Shown here: piece by piece, positions 25,375 to 34,637 of the stretch
Layout: every line of letters begins with the position of its first letter
Position numbering within the stretch: position 1 is the first letter of the stretch
NCBI GenBank assembly: GCA_937902925.1
Contig: CALFNN010000084.1
Coordinates: forward strand, 1-64,000
Direction: 5' to 3'
Origin: an uncultured Opitutaceae bacterium
GTDB taxonomy: Bacteria > Verrucomicrobiota > Verrucomicrobiia > Opitutales > Opitutaceae
Length of the DNA stretch: 64,000 nt
Position numbers and translations under genes: made by a program
Notes under the pieces: model-generated
Database searches by the model: none
What the model was told of the DNA's origin: nothing
Seen by the model: only the letters and a program-made list of their open reading frames with translations

Positions 25375-27306
25375 TTATCGCTCGCGCACCGGATACCCGC
25401 CCGTGACCGGCGCCTCGAGTGCGGTGTGCAGCTCGGCGGCGGTGAGACGGAAAATGAGGATGGAGTGACCCGCGTCGCCGTCGGGCGGGCGGGATTGCAG
25501 ATACTTGCAAAGCCGGGAGAAGCGCAGGCGGTTATAGACGATGAAAGCGTTCGGTTCGCGGCCCTGGGCAAATTCCGAGCGGAATGCCTGCAACTCGCGG
25601 TAGCGTCGCTCGTATGGCGCGGTCCACGGTCCGCGATAGCGCGAATAAACTTCATCGAGCAGAGTGGCGCTGATGCAGTAAAGGCCCGGTTCGTAGTCAT
25701 ACCAGGTGGCGGGCGTCTGGACGATGTAGTTGTCGGCGGGCAGGAATTGATCGGGCCGCACGCCGTAGTGGGGCGGCCAGGCGCTGCTGAAGTAGCCGAG
25801 GTAGAAATGCTCGCCGGGCCGGCGTTCCGCGGCGAGCCACGAGCGCAATGCCGGCAAATCCTGCCCCCAGTCGAGCGCGCTGTCGGCGAAGAGGCGATAG
25901 GCGCGGGCCGGGCCGCCGCCGAGAGCGTTAAAGGCCGCGAGATAATGGGGACGGACCGCAAGCGTCGCCTGCACCTCGACAAGCACAAGTGCACCGGCAG
26001 CCACAGCCAGCCAGCGGCGGGTGGCGAGGCCGCCGATGGCGATGAAGAGGATGGGGTAGACGGCAAGAATGTGCCGGTCCCCGATGTTGAGATTGCTCGT
26101 GAGCGCCACGATCCACACCACGCCGGCTCCGACAACCAGCGGGCAGGCCCGCTGCCAGCGCGCGCGCCGGTCAGCCGGCGACAGGCGGCGGAAACCGGCC
26201 AGGCCGGCGATGAGCGCAAGCAACAGCGCGCCGAGCATCCCCAGCGGCGTCTTGAGCAGGAAGATCGCGGGGAAATACTGCCACCAGCCATGCAGGCTGA
26301 GTTCGCCCGCAAAAAATTCGGGCCGCATCGCCGCGCCCGCGAGCACGTTGGTGAAGCCGTAGAGCCAGGCCTCGGGGAGGAATTTCCAGTCGAGTGCCGC
26401 CTGGATGAGGTGACGCTTCCAGCCGATGAGGGCGAACATCTCCGGCCAGCTCCAGGCGAAGCTCGCCAGCGGCGGCGTGCCGGGCCCGCGGGCGCTGAAA
26501 CGAAAATCGTAGAACGCCCAGACGACCGCGATCGCAATGGCGGCCTGTCCGACCGCGAGGCCGAAGCTGCCGGCGAGCCGGCGCCACCGGGTGCCCCCGG
26601 GGGCCGTCGACCGTGACCAGGCGTCGCCGACGACGAGCAGCGCATAGATCGGGGCGAGCAGGATGCCGTTGAATTTCGCCACGAGGGTCAGGCCGCTCAC
26701 GAGTCCGGCCAGCAGGCCGGAGCGAAGGTCGCGCCGCCCGAGATGCCGCCAGAAGAGCCAGGGCGCGAGCGTCAGAAAAAAAGTCGCGGTCATGTCGGAC
26801 GTCGCGAGGGCGGAGTGCTCCAGGAAATTCGGCGCGAAGGCATAGAAGGCCAGCGCCAGCAATCCGCCGGTCCGGCCGTGCCACGCCCGGGCGACGGCGA
26901 AGATGAAGAGCCCGAGCGCGACGCCGAAGAGGGCGTTGAGGGCGCGGGCGCAGAGCACGAGCCAGTCGGTCGGGTTGTTGAGCGAATAGAAAAAATCCCA
27001 GCCGATCAGCCAGTAGGTCGAGTGTTCCCAGAGCGAGGGATCCAGCGGGAAGCGAACGTGCGACACGAGCGCGGGCAGCCCGAAAAGCCGCTGGGGCAGG
27101 TTGCCGTTTTCGGGCTGCATCCGGAAATCCCCGAAGCGGTCGTAGGCGTATCCCGAGGTGATATGCGGCAGTTCGTCGGATGTGTGGCTGTGCTCGAGGG
27201 AGGCCGAAACGGCGAGCCACCAGAACAGGGCGAGCAGTGCCGTGACGGCCGCGGTGGTGGCGGGGTCACACCAGCGGCGGCTGCGGGACGGTGGCTCGGG
27301 AGGCAT
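25375..27306 (-). CDS. GT-C (GT39-like) membrane glycosyltransferase
   Basis: This is the third member of the paralogous set with 17494 and 19562. The 643-residue product shows HTSDELPHITSGYAYD, MQPENGNLPQRLFG, ALATSDMTATFFL, LNIGDRHILAVYPILFI and FADSALDWGQDLPALRSWL. The Asp-Glu in the first outer loop is the expected catalytic pair. ATG 27306 was chosen. The frame is open further upstream, but that region includes the divergent methyltransferase gene and a conserved short element, so the longer 937-codon frame is not credible. It precedes the Gfo/Idh gene on the same strand by 76 bp. Confidence 0.78.
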   Translation of the reverse strand: MPPEPPSRSRRWCDPATTAAVTALLALFWWLAVSASLEHSHTSDELPHITSGYAYDRFGDFRMQPENGNLPQRLFGLPALVSHVRFPLDPSLWEHSTYWLIGWDFFYSLNNPTDWLVLCARALNALFGVALGLFIFAVARAWHGRTGGLLALAFYAFAPNFLEHSALATSDMTATFFLTLAPWLFWRHLGRRDLRSGLLAGLVSGLTLVAKFNGILLAPIYALLVVGDAWSRSTAPGGTRWRRLAGSFGLAVGQAAIAIAVVWAFYDFRFSARGPGTPPLASFAWSWPEMFALIGWKRHLIQAALDWKFLPEAWLYGFTNVLAGAAMRPEFFAGELSLHGWWQYFPAIFLLKTPLGMLGALLLALIAGLAGFRRLSPADRRARWQRACPLVVGAGVVWIVALTSNLNIGDRHILAVYPILFIAIGGLATRRWLAVAAGALVLVEVQATLAVRPHYLAAFNALGGGPARAYRLFADSALDWGQDLPALRSWLAAERRPGEHFYLGYFSSAWPPHYGVRPDQFLPADNYIVQTPATWYDYEPGLYCISATLLDEVYSRYRGPWTAPYERRYRELQAFRSEFAQGREPNAFIVYNRLRFSRLCKYLQSRPPDGDAGHSILIFRLTAAELHTALEAPVTGGYPVRER

Positions 27307-27321
27307 GCCGTTGAAGTTGGA

Positions 27322-27350
27322 CAACTCGGCCGGACGAAACAATCTCTCCG
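27322..27350. repeat. Dispersed 29-bp element, copy 2
   Basis: CAACTCGGCCGGACGAAACAA with the following tctctccg is the partner of 19526-19554; I count about 24-25 matching positions allowing one gap on each side. It lies in the 54-bp gap between the divergent GT-C (27306) and methyltransferase (27361) genes. Confidence 0.45.
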
Positions 27351-27360
27351 TTTTTCCCGC

Positions 27361-28107
27361 ATGGACGCCGCCGAATACGCCAACATCGCCGCGCTGGAAC
27401 GCGACCATTGGTATTACGCGGGCAAGCGGCAGTTCGTGCGCGAATGGATCCGGCGCACGCGCGCCCCGCGGCCGGACGACACCCTGCTCGATTGCGGAGC
27501 GGGCACGGGGCTGTTTGCGGAGGAGATGGCGGCGCACTGCCGCGTGCTCGTGCTCGACGACCACGAGGAGGCCTTGCGGATCCTGCGCACGCGGTTCCAG
27601 CCGGAGCAGATTCTCGGCCTCGCCGGCGACCAGGTGCCGCTGCCGGATCGCTCCCTCGAATATGTCACCGCGCTCGATGTGCTGGAGCACGTGCCCGACG
27701 ACGCGGCCGTCGTCCGTGGTTTTCAGCGGCTGCTCAAGCCGGGCGGACTGGCCGTGGTCACCGTTCCCGCCGGCATGGCGTTGTGGAGCGACTGGGATGT
27801 GGCGCTCCATCATTACCGTCGCTACGACCGGGCGCAGCTCCGCGCCCTGTTTCCCGCCGCGGCGTGGGAGCTGGTTTACGTCAACTACACGAATTTCCTC
27901 GTCTATCCCGTGGTGTGGGCCGTGCGGAAATGGCGGGCGCTGCGGAGCCGGCCCGGCGGATCCCCGCCGGCCGGCCGCACCGAGGACCGGCTGCGGGCGC
28001 GGTGGATCAACGCGCTGCTCCGCGCGCAATTCGTCGGGCTCGCGCACTGGCCGGTGCCGTTTCCGTGTGGCGTGAGCCTGGTGCTGGTCGCCCGGCGGCG
28101 CGGTTGA
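27361..28107 (+). CDS. Class I SAM-dependent methyltransferase
   Basis: The product has 248 residues. The SAM-binding motif I is LLDCGAGTGLFAEEM (near 43-57), motif II is VLVLDDHEEAL, and the post-motif ALDVLEHVPDDAAVVRGF is followed by LLKPGGLAVVTVP. This is the Methyltransf_11/25-type fold used for many small-molecule and glycan methylations. The N terminus (ALERDHWYYAGKRQFVREWI) recalls methyltransferases of polysaccharide loci. Start ATG 27361 lies 54 bp from the divergent GT-C gene. The substrate is unknown; a sugar hydroxyl or lipid-linked glycan is the contextual guess. Confidence 0.82.
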   Translation: MDAAEYANIAALERDHWYYAGKRQFVREWIRRTRAPRPDDTLLDCGAGTGLFAEEMAAHCRVLVLDDHEEALRILRTRFQPEQILGLAGDQVPLPDRSLEYVTALDVLEHVPDDAAVVRGFQRLLKPGGLAVVTVPAGMALWSDWDVALHHYRRYDRAQLRALFPAAAWELVYVNYTNFLVYPVVWAVRKWRALRSRPGGSPPAGRTEDRLRARWINALLRAQFVGLAHWPVPFPCGVSLVLVARRRG

Positions 28108-28120
28108 TGCGGGGGCGCGG

Positions 28121-30373
28121 TTACTGCTGCAACCGGGCGAGCCCGAGCACGGCGCCGGCGCTGTCGCGCACCGTGATGACCGCGCCATGGACGGGCCGCG
28201 GTTGGCCGTCGCGGTTGAAATAAATCGTCACGACCGCCGGACCAGCGAGCTTAAAGGGCCAAGCGCGCGGCTCGGTCGGGCTCCGGGGTTCGCCCTCCGC
28301 GCTGGCCGGGGTGATTTCGACGCGGGAGTCCGCGGCATCGAGCACCAGCGGCGCGTCGGACGCACCGCCGACGGCGGCGATTTCGACGCGCGCGGCCGGC
28401 CGGCCGGCCGGCAGCACAAGCGTGACGCGGACCGCGGCATTTTCAATGCGGGTGGAATCCGGCGCGCGCGAAGGCGCGAGGGCCACCGCCTCAGCCAGCA
28501 TCAGCGGCGCGATGTGGCGGCCGCGGCGCACACAAAACTCGAAATCGTCGAGCGTGAAGGCCGGAGTGAAGTTCTTCGTCACGTAGTCGTCGAGCGGGCC
28601 GCTGGGCGCGAAGCCGCGGTCCCTGAGGAAATTGAGATGCCCGCGCTGGACGATCACGCACACGCGCGGGTGCGCCTCAAGCGCGCGGATGATCGCCTGT
28701 TGCTCGGCATCATCGAGCAGCGAGAACCAGTGGGTGACGTTGGCGAGCGTCGGCGTGGGGAGGCCGGTCCAAAGGTTGAGGCTGAACATGCCGGGCAGGG
28801 AGAAAAGCATGTCGCTGTGCGCGACGGCGTTGAGCGTGAGAACCTGATAGAGTGCCGTGGTGCGATCCGGCAGCCGCAGATGCTCCGCGCCGGGCAGGCC
28901 GAAGTCGGAGCTTTCCTCGTAGCGGCGCCCGATCTGCGCGAGCTGCCAGCCGGTCGCGACCGCGAAACCGGCGATGGCCAGTTGGAGCGCGAGACCGAGC
29001 GCGCGAAGGCGCGGACCGGGCACGGCAAAGCGCGCCACCAGCCAGGAAGCCGCCGACCAGCCACCGAGGGCCGCGACCGGGATCGCCAAAAATGTTCCCC
29101 AGGCGACCTGGCTGCCCGGAACGGGAAACGCGTGCAGGCACTGGCCGAGAAACAACAGGCCGACCCAGCGTCGCCCGGCGATCGCGGCCGCCGGCTCGCC
29201 CGCGAGCGGCCACATGAACAGCCAGAGCCAGGGCATGGCGAACGCGAACACCAGGCTGTCGGGGCTGATCGCGGGAAACCGTGCAACGGCGACGACGACC
29301 GCCAGGGTGGCCGCGACTCGAAGAAGCGCGATGGCCGGATCGACGGCCGCGACTCCGCGGCGGCGCAGTTCCGAGGCCGCGACGAACAGGCCCGCCGCGA
29401 CGATCGCGGCGGTGCACGTCCCGGGAGGCCAGACGAACGTCAGGTTGAAGTGCACCGGATGGCGGAACGGCCGGAGCAGCACGCCGTCCAGCAGATCGAG
29501 CGGGGTGGTGCCCCGCGCAAACACGACCCCGATGACGACAAGGGCGACGGCCAGCGCCGCCAGCACGCCCGCCCACGCCGTGCGCCAGCCGGCGCGGGTC
29601 GTGGCGTCCAGCATCGCCGCCCCGACCGTGGTGAGCCCGGCGCCCGCAAACATCACGGCGAAGGTGAGCGCCCACGGCGTGCCGAGCAACGGACGCATCA
29701 GGGCGAACGGAAACAGGATCACGCCGACGGCGAGGATCGCCGGCGCCCGGCGGCGCACGACCGGACTGTCGTGGTGCAGGAGCAGCCACGCGATCGCCGA
29801 GAGGGCGGCGAATGCACCGACATTGATCTTGGTGAGCGCGAGCGCGACCGCGCCGCCGCCGGCGAGCAGCGCCCACTTGCGGGTTTGGCCCGTGTCGATC
29901 CACCGATGGCCGAGCCACGCCAGGACTGCGGTCAGCACCGCGATCAGCCCGCCCGGATGACTCGGCTCGCTGACCATGACCCAGAGGTAGACAAAGACGC
30001 TGGCCAGCACGGCCAGGCGGACGGCGAGGCTCCGGGTGGCGTGGCCGGCCAGCGCGGCGGACGCGATGGCCGCCCCGCTCCATGCGCCGATCGTCAGAAG
30101 ACGCCCGGCCGTGTGGGTGAGCGGCAGGCCGAGCAGGTGCAGCGCATAGTAGAGGACGTAGGGGAACGGCCCGTATTGGGAGAAGACCTCGCCGTAGAGG
30201 TGGCCATGCTCGGCAAAGTTGCGCAACGAGATCAGCACATAGCCCTCGTCGTCGTAGAACATGAACGTGCTGAACATCATCATCGCCGCCGCGACGGCGA
30301 GGGCGGCGGCGGCGACACTGAAGACCAGCGTGGCGGGCCAGGCGGGTTGGACCGGGGGGCGGGACTCAGTCAC
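28121..30373 (-). CDS. Large polytopic membrane protein, GT-C-like
   Basis: The roughly 750-residue protein has about twelve to fourteen hydrophobic helices and a soluble C-terminal 200 residues with a beta-rich end. An outer-loop motif MFYDDEGYVLISLRNFAEHG holds Asp-Asp-Glu at the position GT-C enzymes use for catalysis, and QYGPFPYVLYYALHLLGLP is reminiscent of the DUF2029/GT39 group. GTG 30373 overlaps the upstream GT2 stop by 8 nt; an earlier TTG at 30397 is less likely. Coupling to the GtrB-like GT2 gene is suggestive, since GtrB-type enzymes make the polyprenyl-phosphate sugar that GT-C enzymes consume. Confidence 0.68.
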   Translation of the reverse strand: MTESRPPVQPAWPATLVFSVAAAALAVAAAMMMFSTFMFYDDEGYVLISLRNFAEHGHLYGEVFSQYGPFPYVLYYALHLLGLPLTHTAGRLLTIGAWSGAAIASAALAGHATRSLAVRLAVLASVFVYLWVMVSEPSHPGGLIAVLTAVLAWLGHRWIDTGQTRKWALLAGGGAVALALTKINVGAFAALSAIAWLLLHHDSPVVRRRAPAILAVGVILFPFALMRPLLGTPWALTFAVMFAGAGLTTVGAAMLDATTRAGWRTAWAGVLAALAVALVVIGVVFARGTTPLDLLDGVLLRPFRHPVHFNLTFVWPPGTCTAAIVAAGLFVAASELRRRGVAAVDPAIALLRVAATLAVVVAVARFPAISPDSLVFAFAMPWLWLFMWPLAGEPAAAIAGRRWVGLLFLGQCLHAFPVPGSQVAWGTFLAIPVAALGGWSAASWLVARFAVPGPRLRALGLALQLAIAGFAVATGWQLAQIGRRYEESSDFGLPGAEHLRLPDRTTALYQVLTLNAVAHSDMLFSLPGMFSLNLWTGLPTPTLANVTHWFSLLDDAEQQAIIRALEAHPRVCVIVQRGHLNFLRDRGFAPSGPLDDYVTKNFTPAFTLDDFEFCVRRGRHIAPLMLAEAVALAPSRAPDSTRIENAAVRVTLVLPAGRPAARVEIAAVGGASDAPLVLDAADSRVEITPASAEGEPRSPTEPRAWPFKLAGPAVVTIYFNRDGQPRPVHGAVITVRDSAGAVLGLARLQQ

Positions 30374-31370
30374 GCGCAGGATTTTTTTCGGCCCCAACCC
30401 CGCGGGTGCCGGGCGATTTCACGATGTAGTTCGGGCGGCGTTTCACCTCGTCGTAGACGCGGCCGAGATACTCGCCGAGCACGCCGATCCCGATGAGCTG
30501 CACGCCGCCGAGAAACAGCACGACCGTGACGAGGGTCGTGTAACCGGTGGGCGCGGTTTCGATGTCCAGGAGACGGCGCACGGCGTAAAACGCCGCGGCG
30601 GCGAAGCCCATGAACGCGATGAAGATTCCCGCGTAGGTGAGCGCGCGCAGCGGCAGGTGCGAGAAACTGAACAGCCCGTCGAGGGCGTAGCGGACCAGCC
30701 GGCGGAACGTCTGCTGCGTTTCGCCAGCGGCGCGCTCCTGGCGGTCGTAGAGGACGTCCGCGGTCGGAAACCCGATCCAGGCGCGCAGGCCGGGAAAAAA
30801 GCGATGGCGCTCGGGGAGCTGGCTGAACGCCGCGATGGCGGCGCCGCCGAGCAGGCCAAAGGTGCCGCTGTCGGGCTCGACCGGGTAGTCGGTCAGCCGG
30901 CCATAGAGCAGGTGAAACAGATCGAAACCCGCCCGCCGCAATCCACGCTCGGCGCGCGAGCGGCGTTTCGCCCGGACGACCTCGGCGCCGCCGCGCCACG
31001 CGGCCACGAGTTGCGGGATGACTTCCGGCGGATCCTGCAGGTCGGCGTCCATCGTCACGATGGCGTCGCTGCCGCGGGCCTGGGCGAGGCCGGCGGCGAG
31101 GGCGGCTTGGAAACCGAAATTGCGCGACAGCTCGACGAGCTGGAACCGGGGATCCTTTGCCGCCCCGGCCCGGATGAACGCCGCGGAGCCATCGCGGCTG
31201 CCGTCGTCGACCAGCACGGCGCTCCACCGGCAGTCCGGCTGCGTGTCGAACAGGGCGGTGAGCCGCCGGCAAAGCTCGGGCAAGACGGCTTCCTCGTTGA
31301 ACACGGGGATGACGACGGTGACGGCGGGCAGGGACACGAGACGGGAGAAAAGCCGCGTTCCGAAAGGCAC
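30366..31370 (-). CDS. GtrB/DPM1-type family 2 glycosyltransferase (polyprenyl-phosphate sugar synthase)
   Basis: The 334-residue product has a GT2 domain (VTVVIPVFNEEAVLPELCRR; SAVLVDDGSRDGS; DAIVTMDADLQDPPEVI with the DAD/QDPPE motif). Two C-terminal membrane helices (about 235-255 and 270-295) and a VLGEYLGRVYDEVKRRPNYIV tail follow. This is the GtrB/YfdH/ArnC architecture: transfer of a sugar from a nucleotide to undecaprenyl phosphate on the cytoplasmic face. The start is a GTG at 31370. The downstream GT-C-like protein (28121-30373) is its natural partner. Confidence 0.9.
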   Translation of the reverse strand: MPFGTRLFSRLVSLPAVTVVIPVFNEEAVLPELCRRLTALFDTQPDCRWSAVLVDDGSRDGSAAFIRAGAAKDPRFQLVELSRNFGFQAALAAGLAQARGSDAIVTMDADLQDPPEVIPQLVAAWRGGAEVVRAKRRSRAERGLRRAGFDLFHLLYGRLTDYPVEPDSGTFGLLGGAAIAAFSQLPERHRFFPGLRAWIGFPTADVLYDRQERAAGETQQTFRRLVRYALDGLFSFSHLPLRALTYAGIFIAFMGFAAAAFYAVRRLLDIETAPTGYTTLVTVVLFLGGVQLIGIGVLGEYLGRVYDEVKRRPNYIVKSPGTRGVGAEKNPARD

Positions 31371-31382
31371 GCAACGCCGATT

Positions 31383-32822
31383 CTAGGGCGAAGCGGGCCG
31401 GGCTGGCGGCGACGTGAGCAGCGTCCAGTGCGGGAGGACGGCGCGCTGATTAAATTCGGGTAAAAGTGCAGTGGCGAGCGAGACGTCTTCGTTTTCCGGG
31501 TAGGCGATCGCCCGCAGGTTCGGGGGGAGATAACGGCGGAACGCCGCCTGGCGTGGGGCGTAACCGGCGAGGTTGCGGGTGCGGACGCCGTCCTCGCTGT
31601 GCCAAAGCCGCCCGTCGGCGTAGAACGTGACAACGGGGTTTTGCGGAAACCAGATCGCGTGCGGATAGGCGGCGGTCAATTGCGCCGCGACATCCAAGTG
31701 CTCGGTCAGCGGCCCGGCGGGCAGCGCGGCGAAATCGGAGGCGTGCAGGGCGAGCGCGCCGGTCGCGGCCGCCAGCAACCGGAGCGATGCGACGGGTGTC
31801 GCTCGATCGCTCGCGAGCCAGAGCAGCAGCGCGCCGGGCAGCAGGTAGCTCCAGGAGTGGATCGTGTTGGTGTCGCCACCGATCTTGAAAAATGCCGCGA
31901 GGCCGAGGGGCAGCATCGCAAAGTAAGCCAGCACCGTGAACTGGAAAAAGCGACCGCTCTCACGAGACCGGTCCGGCCACTTTCCGATTCGCCACAGCGC
32001 CGCGAGCGCGATGCTGGGCAACACCACCTGGGCCGCCAGCGCCGCCGGGCGCACGGCGAGACGGTCGGCAAAGTTCGCCCACGGCAGCCGGCCGGGGATC
32101 GCAACGAGATTGAGCCAGAGATTATCGAAGCCGAAAGCCGCGACACAGATGCCCGCGGCCAGCAGGCCGAACGCCGCGAACCATCCAACATAGCGGAATG
32201 CGCCGGCACGATGGCGGCTGATCAGGAGGAACGCGACCTCCGCCGGCATCAGCAAAACGGCGAGTTGCTTCGACCAGATCGCGAGCACGCAAAGGCCGGC
32301 GGCGACCGCGATGGCCGCCCGGGTGGGATCGGGCCGACGGGCCAGGCACCAGCCGGAAAGCAGACCGAGGGCGATCGCGGTCTGGTCGGGCACCTGGAAC
32401 ATGAAATTCGCGGTCGTGCGCAGCAGGATGCCGAGCGTCAGGGCGAACCACGGCGTCCACGCGCCGCGTGCACGCATTTCCCCCGAGCCGAAAAAAACCA
32501 CCGCCAGCGGGACGGCGATCATGACGATGGTGGTCAGGCCCGCGATCTGCAGCGCCCCGGCGGCAGAGGTGGCAAAGGTGGCGGGCAGGTCGACGAGGAT
32601 TCCCACGGGACCGTAAATCCACGTGGAGACAGGCCCGCCATCGAGCGGCGGGTAGGGATTGATGCCATGCCGCAGTGCGAACGCGGGTGCGAGCCGGAGT
32701 TCGTTCCATGCAAAACAGGGAAACATGCACCAGGCCATCCACAGGCAGGCGAGGGCGCCAGCGGCACCGGCCAGGAGCGCCGTGCGCCGGGCGATTTTCG
32801 AAACGGGATCGGCGGCGGGCAT
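31383..32822 (-). CDS. Polytopic membrane protein, GT87-like candidate
   Basis: The 479-residue protein has about ten hydrophobic helices. The motif ALRHGINPYPPLDGGPVSTWIYGP in the first outer loop and ANFMFQVPDQTAIALGLLSGW in a middle helix resemble bacterial GT87/GT39-like membrane transferases. The last 110 residues are soluble. ATG 32822 lies 2 nt from the stop of the upstream gene. An in-frame ATG at 32882 would extend into that gene and is rejected. No substrate can be inferred. Confidence 0.6.
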   Translation of the reverse strand: MPAADPVSKIARRTALLAGAAGALACLWMAWCMFPCFAWNELRLAPAFALRHGINPYPPLDGGPVSTWIYGPVGILVDLPATFATSAAGALQIAGLTTIVMIAVPLAVVFFGSGEMRARGAWTPWFALTLGILLRTTANFMFQVPDQTAIALGLLSGWCLARRPDPTRAAIAVAAGLCVLAIWSKQLAVLLMPAEVAFLLISRHRAGAFRYVGWFAAFGLLAAGICVAAFGFDNLWLNLVAIPGRLPWANFADRLAVRPAALAAQVVLPSIALAALWRIGKWPDRSRESGRFFQFTVLAYFAMLPLGLAAFFKIGGDTNTIHSWSYLLPGALLLWLASDRATPVASLRLLAAATGALALHASDFAALPAGPLTEHLDVAAQLTAAYPHAIWFPQNPVVTFYADGRLWHSEDGVRTRNLAGYAPRQAAFRRYLPPNLRAIAYPENEDVSLATALLPEFNQRAVLPHWTLLTSPPARPASP

Positions 32823-32824
32823 GA

Positions 32825-34516
32825 TCAAGTGGGAGCCGGGCGGGCGCGACGAAGCGCGACGACGAACACCGTGACCAACCAAACGGCGGGCACCAGGAAC
32901 GGAAGCGCCAGGCTATCGCCGAAGAAACTGACGCCGTGCTGGAGCTTGGCGGCGAGATTCATCAGGGCGGTCGCATTGTAGCTCGCGATCGTGTCGTCGA
33001 GGCTCCGGCCGGCGGCAAGCCAACGGTCGGGGGCGAAGTTCTGCACGGCGAACTGCAGGGCGATGCCGAGCGTGAAGTCCACCGTGGCGCCCGCAATCAG
33101 TGCGAGCCGGCAGCCGCGTCCGAGGTCGCTCCAGTGCGCGGCGAGAAACGCCAGCCCAAGCAGCACGAAGGCCTGCAGGCAAATATGGGTCAGCCCCCAG
33201 TGGTCGCGCTCCCCGTGCGTCGCGATACCGAGAAAGACGACTCCGATCGCGAACAACACCCAGAACCGTGCGACGCCCGGCGCGGCGGCGCGCGACGCAC
33301 GAACCAGCTCACGCAGGATCGCGAGCCATGCGACGCTGCCGAACGCGAGCGGGAGGTTGAGCTGGTAGCACTGAAAAAAAACGTCGCGCCACCAGCCCCA
33401 CGTGCTGCGTTGCGCGATCAGGGCGGGATCGAAGCGGCGAAAAATATGCGGCACGAACGTGTCGAACAGATTGAGCCCGATTTTCACGGCCTGGTTGCCG
33501 TGGTGCATGTCGCCGGAGGTGACACTGCTGTTGGACAACAATGTTCCGCGTGCACCGTAGGCGAGCCACGACCAGCCGAACCACATGACCAGCACCAGGG
33601 CGCCGGCAAGCACCGCCAGTCCGGTCGCGCGCCACCAGGCGCCGCCCCGAAGCGCTGGCGGACGCAGCGTCAGCCAGGCGATCGCCAGCATCACCGCATA
33701 CGGTCCCGCCGAGTAGTGGGCGACCAGGCCGGCGGCGAGCAGCGTCCCGCCGAGCACGAGGGTGGTGGGGGAGGTCCCGCCGTCCCACGCCCGGAGAAAA
33801 AAATACAGCGCGGCGAGCACAAAGAACGCCGCGGGGAGCTTCGTCCAGGCGAAGGTCGCGTTCTGGACGAACAGCGGGCTGACCATGAAGAGCACGGCGA
33901 GCACGGCGATCGCGTGGAGCCCGCCGCCGAATCGTCGCGCGAGCAGGCCGGCGGGCAGGAAGACGAGGCTGGCCAGCAGGGTGCTGACGAGTTGGTAGTG
34001 CGGGAAGTCCACCCGCGTCACCTGCAGGAACACGCCGGTGACGACGTTGACGAGCGGCGGGCGGGCGGCGAGCGGGTAGGCGCCGAGAAACTTGTAGTCG
34101 CGCGGCCAGTGTTGGAGGAAGAACTGCGTGCGCTCCCAGTGTTCGAACCAGTCGCCCGCCCAGCCGCCGCCCGAGTAGCTGACGACGAGTGCGAGCCAGC
34201 CAACGCACCAGCCAGTCACCAGCAGCTGGGCCGTCACCAGCCCGCGCGCGCCGCGATCGCTCAGGGCGGCGGCGAGGGAACGCCGGGCGGCCGCCGCGCC
34301 CGCGAGCGCCAGCGCCGGCAGGACCCAGAGTCCAGCCGGCGGCAGCGCCAAGACGTAGACTCCCCAGGCGAACAGGAAAATTCCGAGGAGCGAGAGCGCC
34401 GCGCTGGTGACCAGTTGTTCCGCGGGATCGGCGACGAGACGGGCGGCCAGCGGCCACGCCAGCCCGAACGTGATCCCGAAGAAGAGCAGCAGGCAGACGG
34501 GGAGCTGGAGCAGCAT
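32825..34516 (-). CDS. Polytopic membrane protein, GT39-like candidate
   Basis: The 563-residue product has about twelve hydrophobic segments. The outer-loop region GGWAGDWFEHWERTQFFLQH and YPLAARPPLVNVVTGVFLQV give the acidic and Arg-Pro motifs frequent in PMT-like GT39 proteins, and QNATFAWTKLPAAFFVLAALY fits the following helix. ATG 34516 begins directly with a hydrophobic helix. The frame is open further upstream to 35026, but that segment lies under the divergent gene at 34638. It heads a minus-strand operon of four genes (34516 down to 28121). Confidence 0.62.
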   Translation of the reverse strand: MLLQLPVCLLLFFGITFGLAWPLAARLVADPAEQLVTSAALSLLGIFLFAWGVYVLALPPAGLWVLPALALAGAAAARRSLAAALSDRGARGLVTAQLLVTGWCVGWLALVVSYSGGGWAGDWFEHWERTQFFLQHWPRDYKFLGAYPLAARPPLVNVVTGVFLQVTRVDFPHYQLVSTLLASLVFLPAGLLARRFGGGLHAIAVLAVLFMVSPLFVQNATFAWTKLPAAFFVLAALYFFLRAWDGGTSPTTLVLGGTLLAAGLVAHYSAGPYAVMLAIAWLTLRPPALRGGAWWRATGLAVLAGALVLVMWFGWSWLAYGARGTLLSNSSVTSGDMHHGNQAVKIGLNLFDTFVPHIFRRFDPALIAQRSTWGWWRDVFFQCYQLNLPLAFGSVAWLAILRELVRASRAAAPGVARFWVLFAIGVVFLGIATHGERDHWGLTHICLQAFVLLGLAFLAAHWSDLGRGCRLALIAGATVDFTLGIALQFAVQNFAPDRWLAAGRSLDDTIASYNATALMNLAAKLQHGVSFFGDSLALPFLVPAVWLVTVFVVALRRARPAPT

Positions 34517-34568
34517 GAGCGCGCGGTTTTGCCGGCACGGGTGAGCGTTGAAATCGGCGGGGGGCGAG

Positions 34569-34587
34569 TCGAGCGCGAAGTCCCGCG
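34569..34587. repeat. Dispersed short upstream element, copy 2
   Basis: TCGAGCGCGAAGTCCCGCG is the partner of 25333-25351. It lies in the 121-bp gap between divergent membrane-protein genes. Confidence 0.4.
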
Positions 34588-34637
34588 CGCCGGGATGATT
34601 TGCTCGCATTGGCGCGGGCCGGCGATAGCAGTGCGGC

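Noticed and set aside
25375-28188. Extended 937-codon start of the GT-C gene
   Set aside because: The upstream part covers the opposite-strand methyltransferase gene and lacks homology to the paralogues; ATG 27306 fits the family length.
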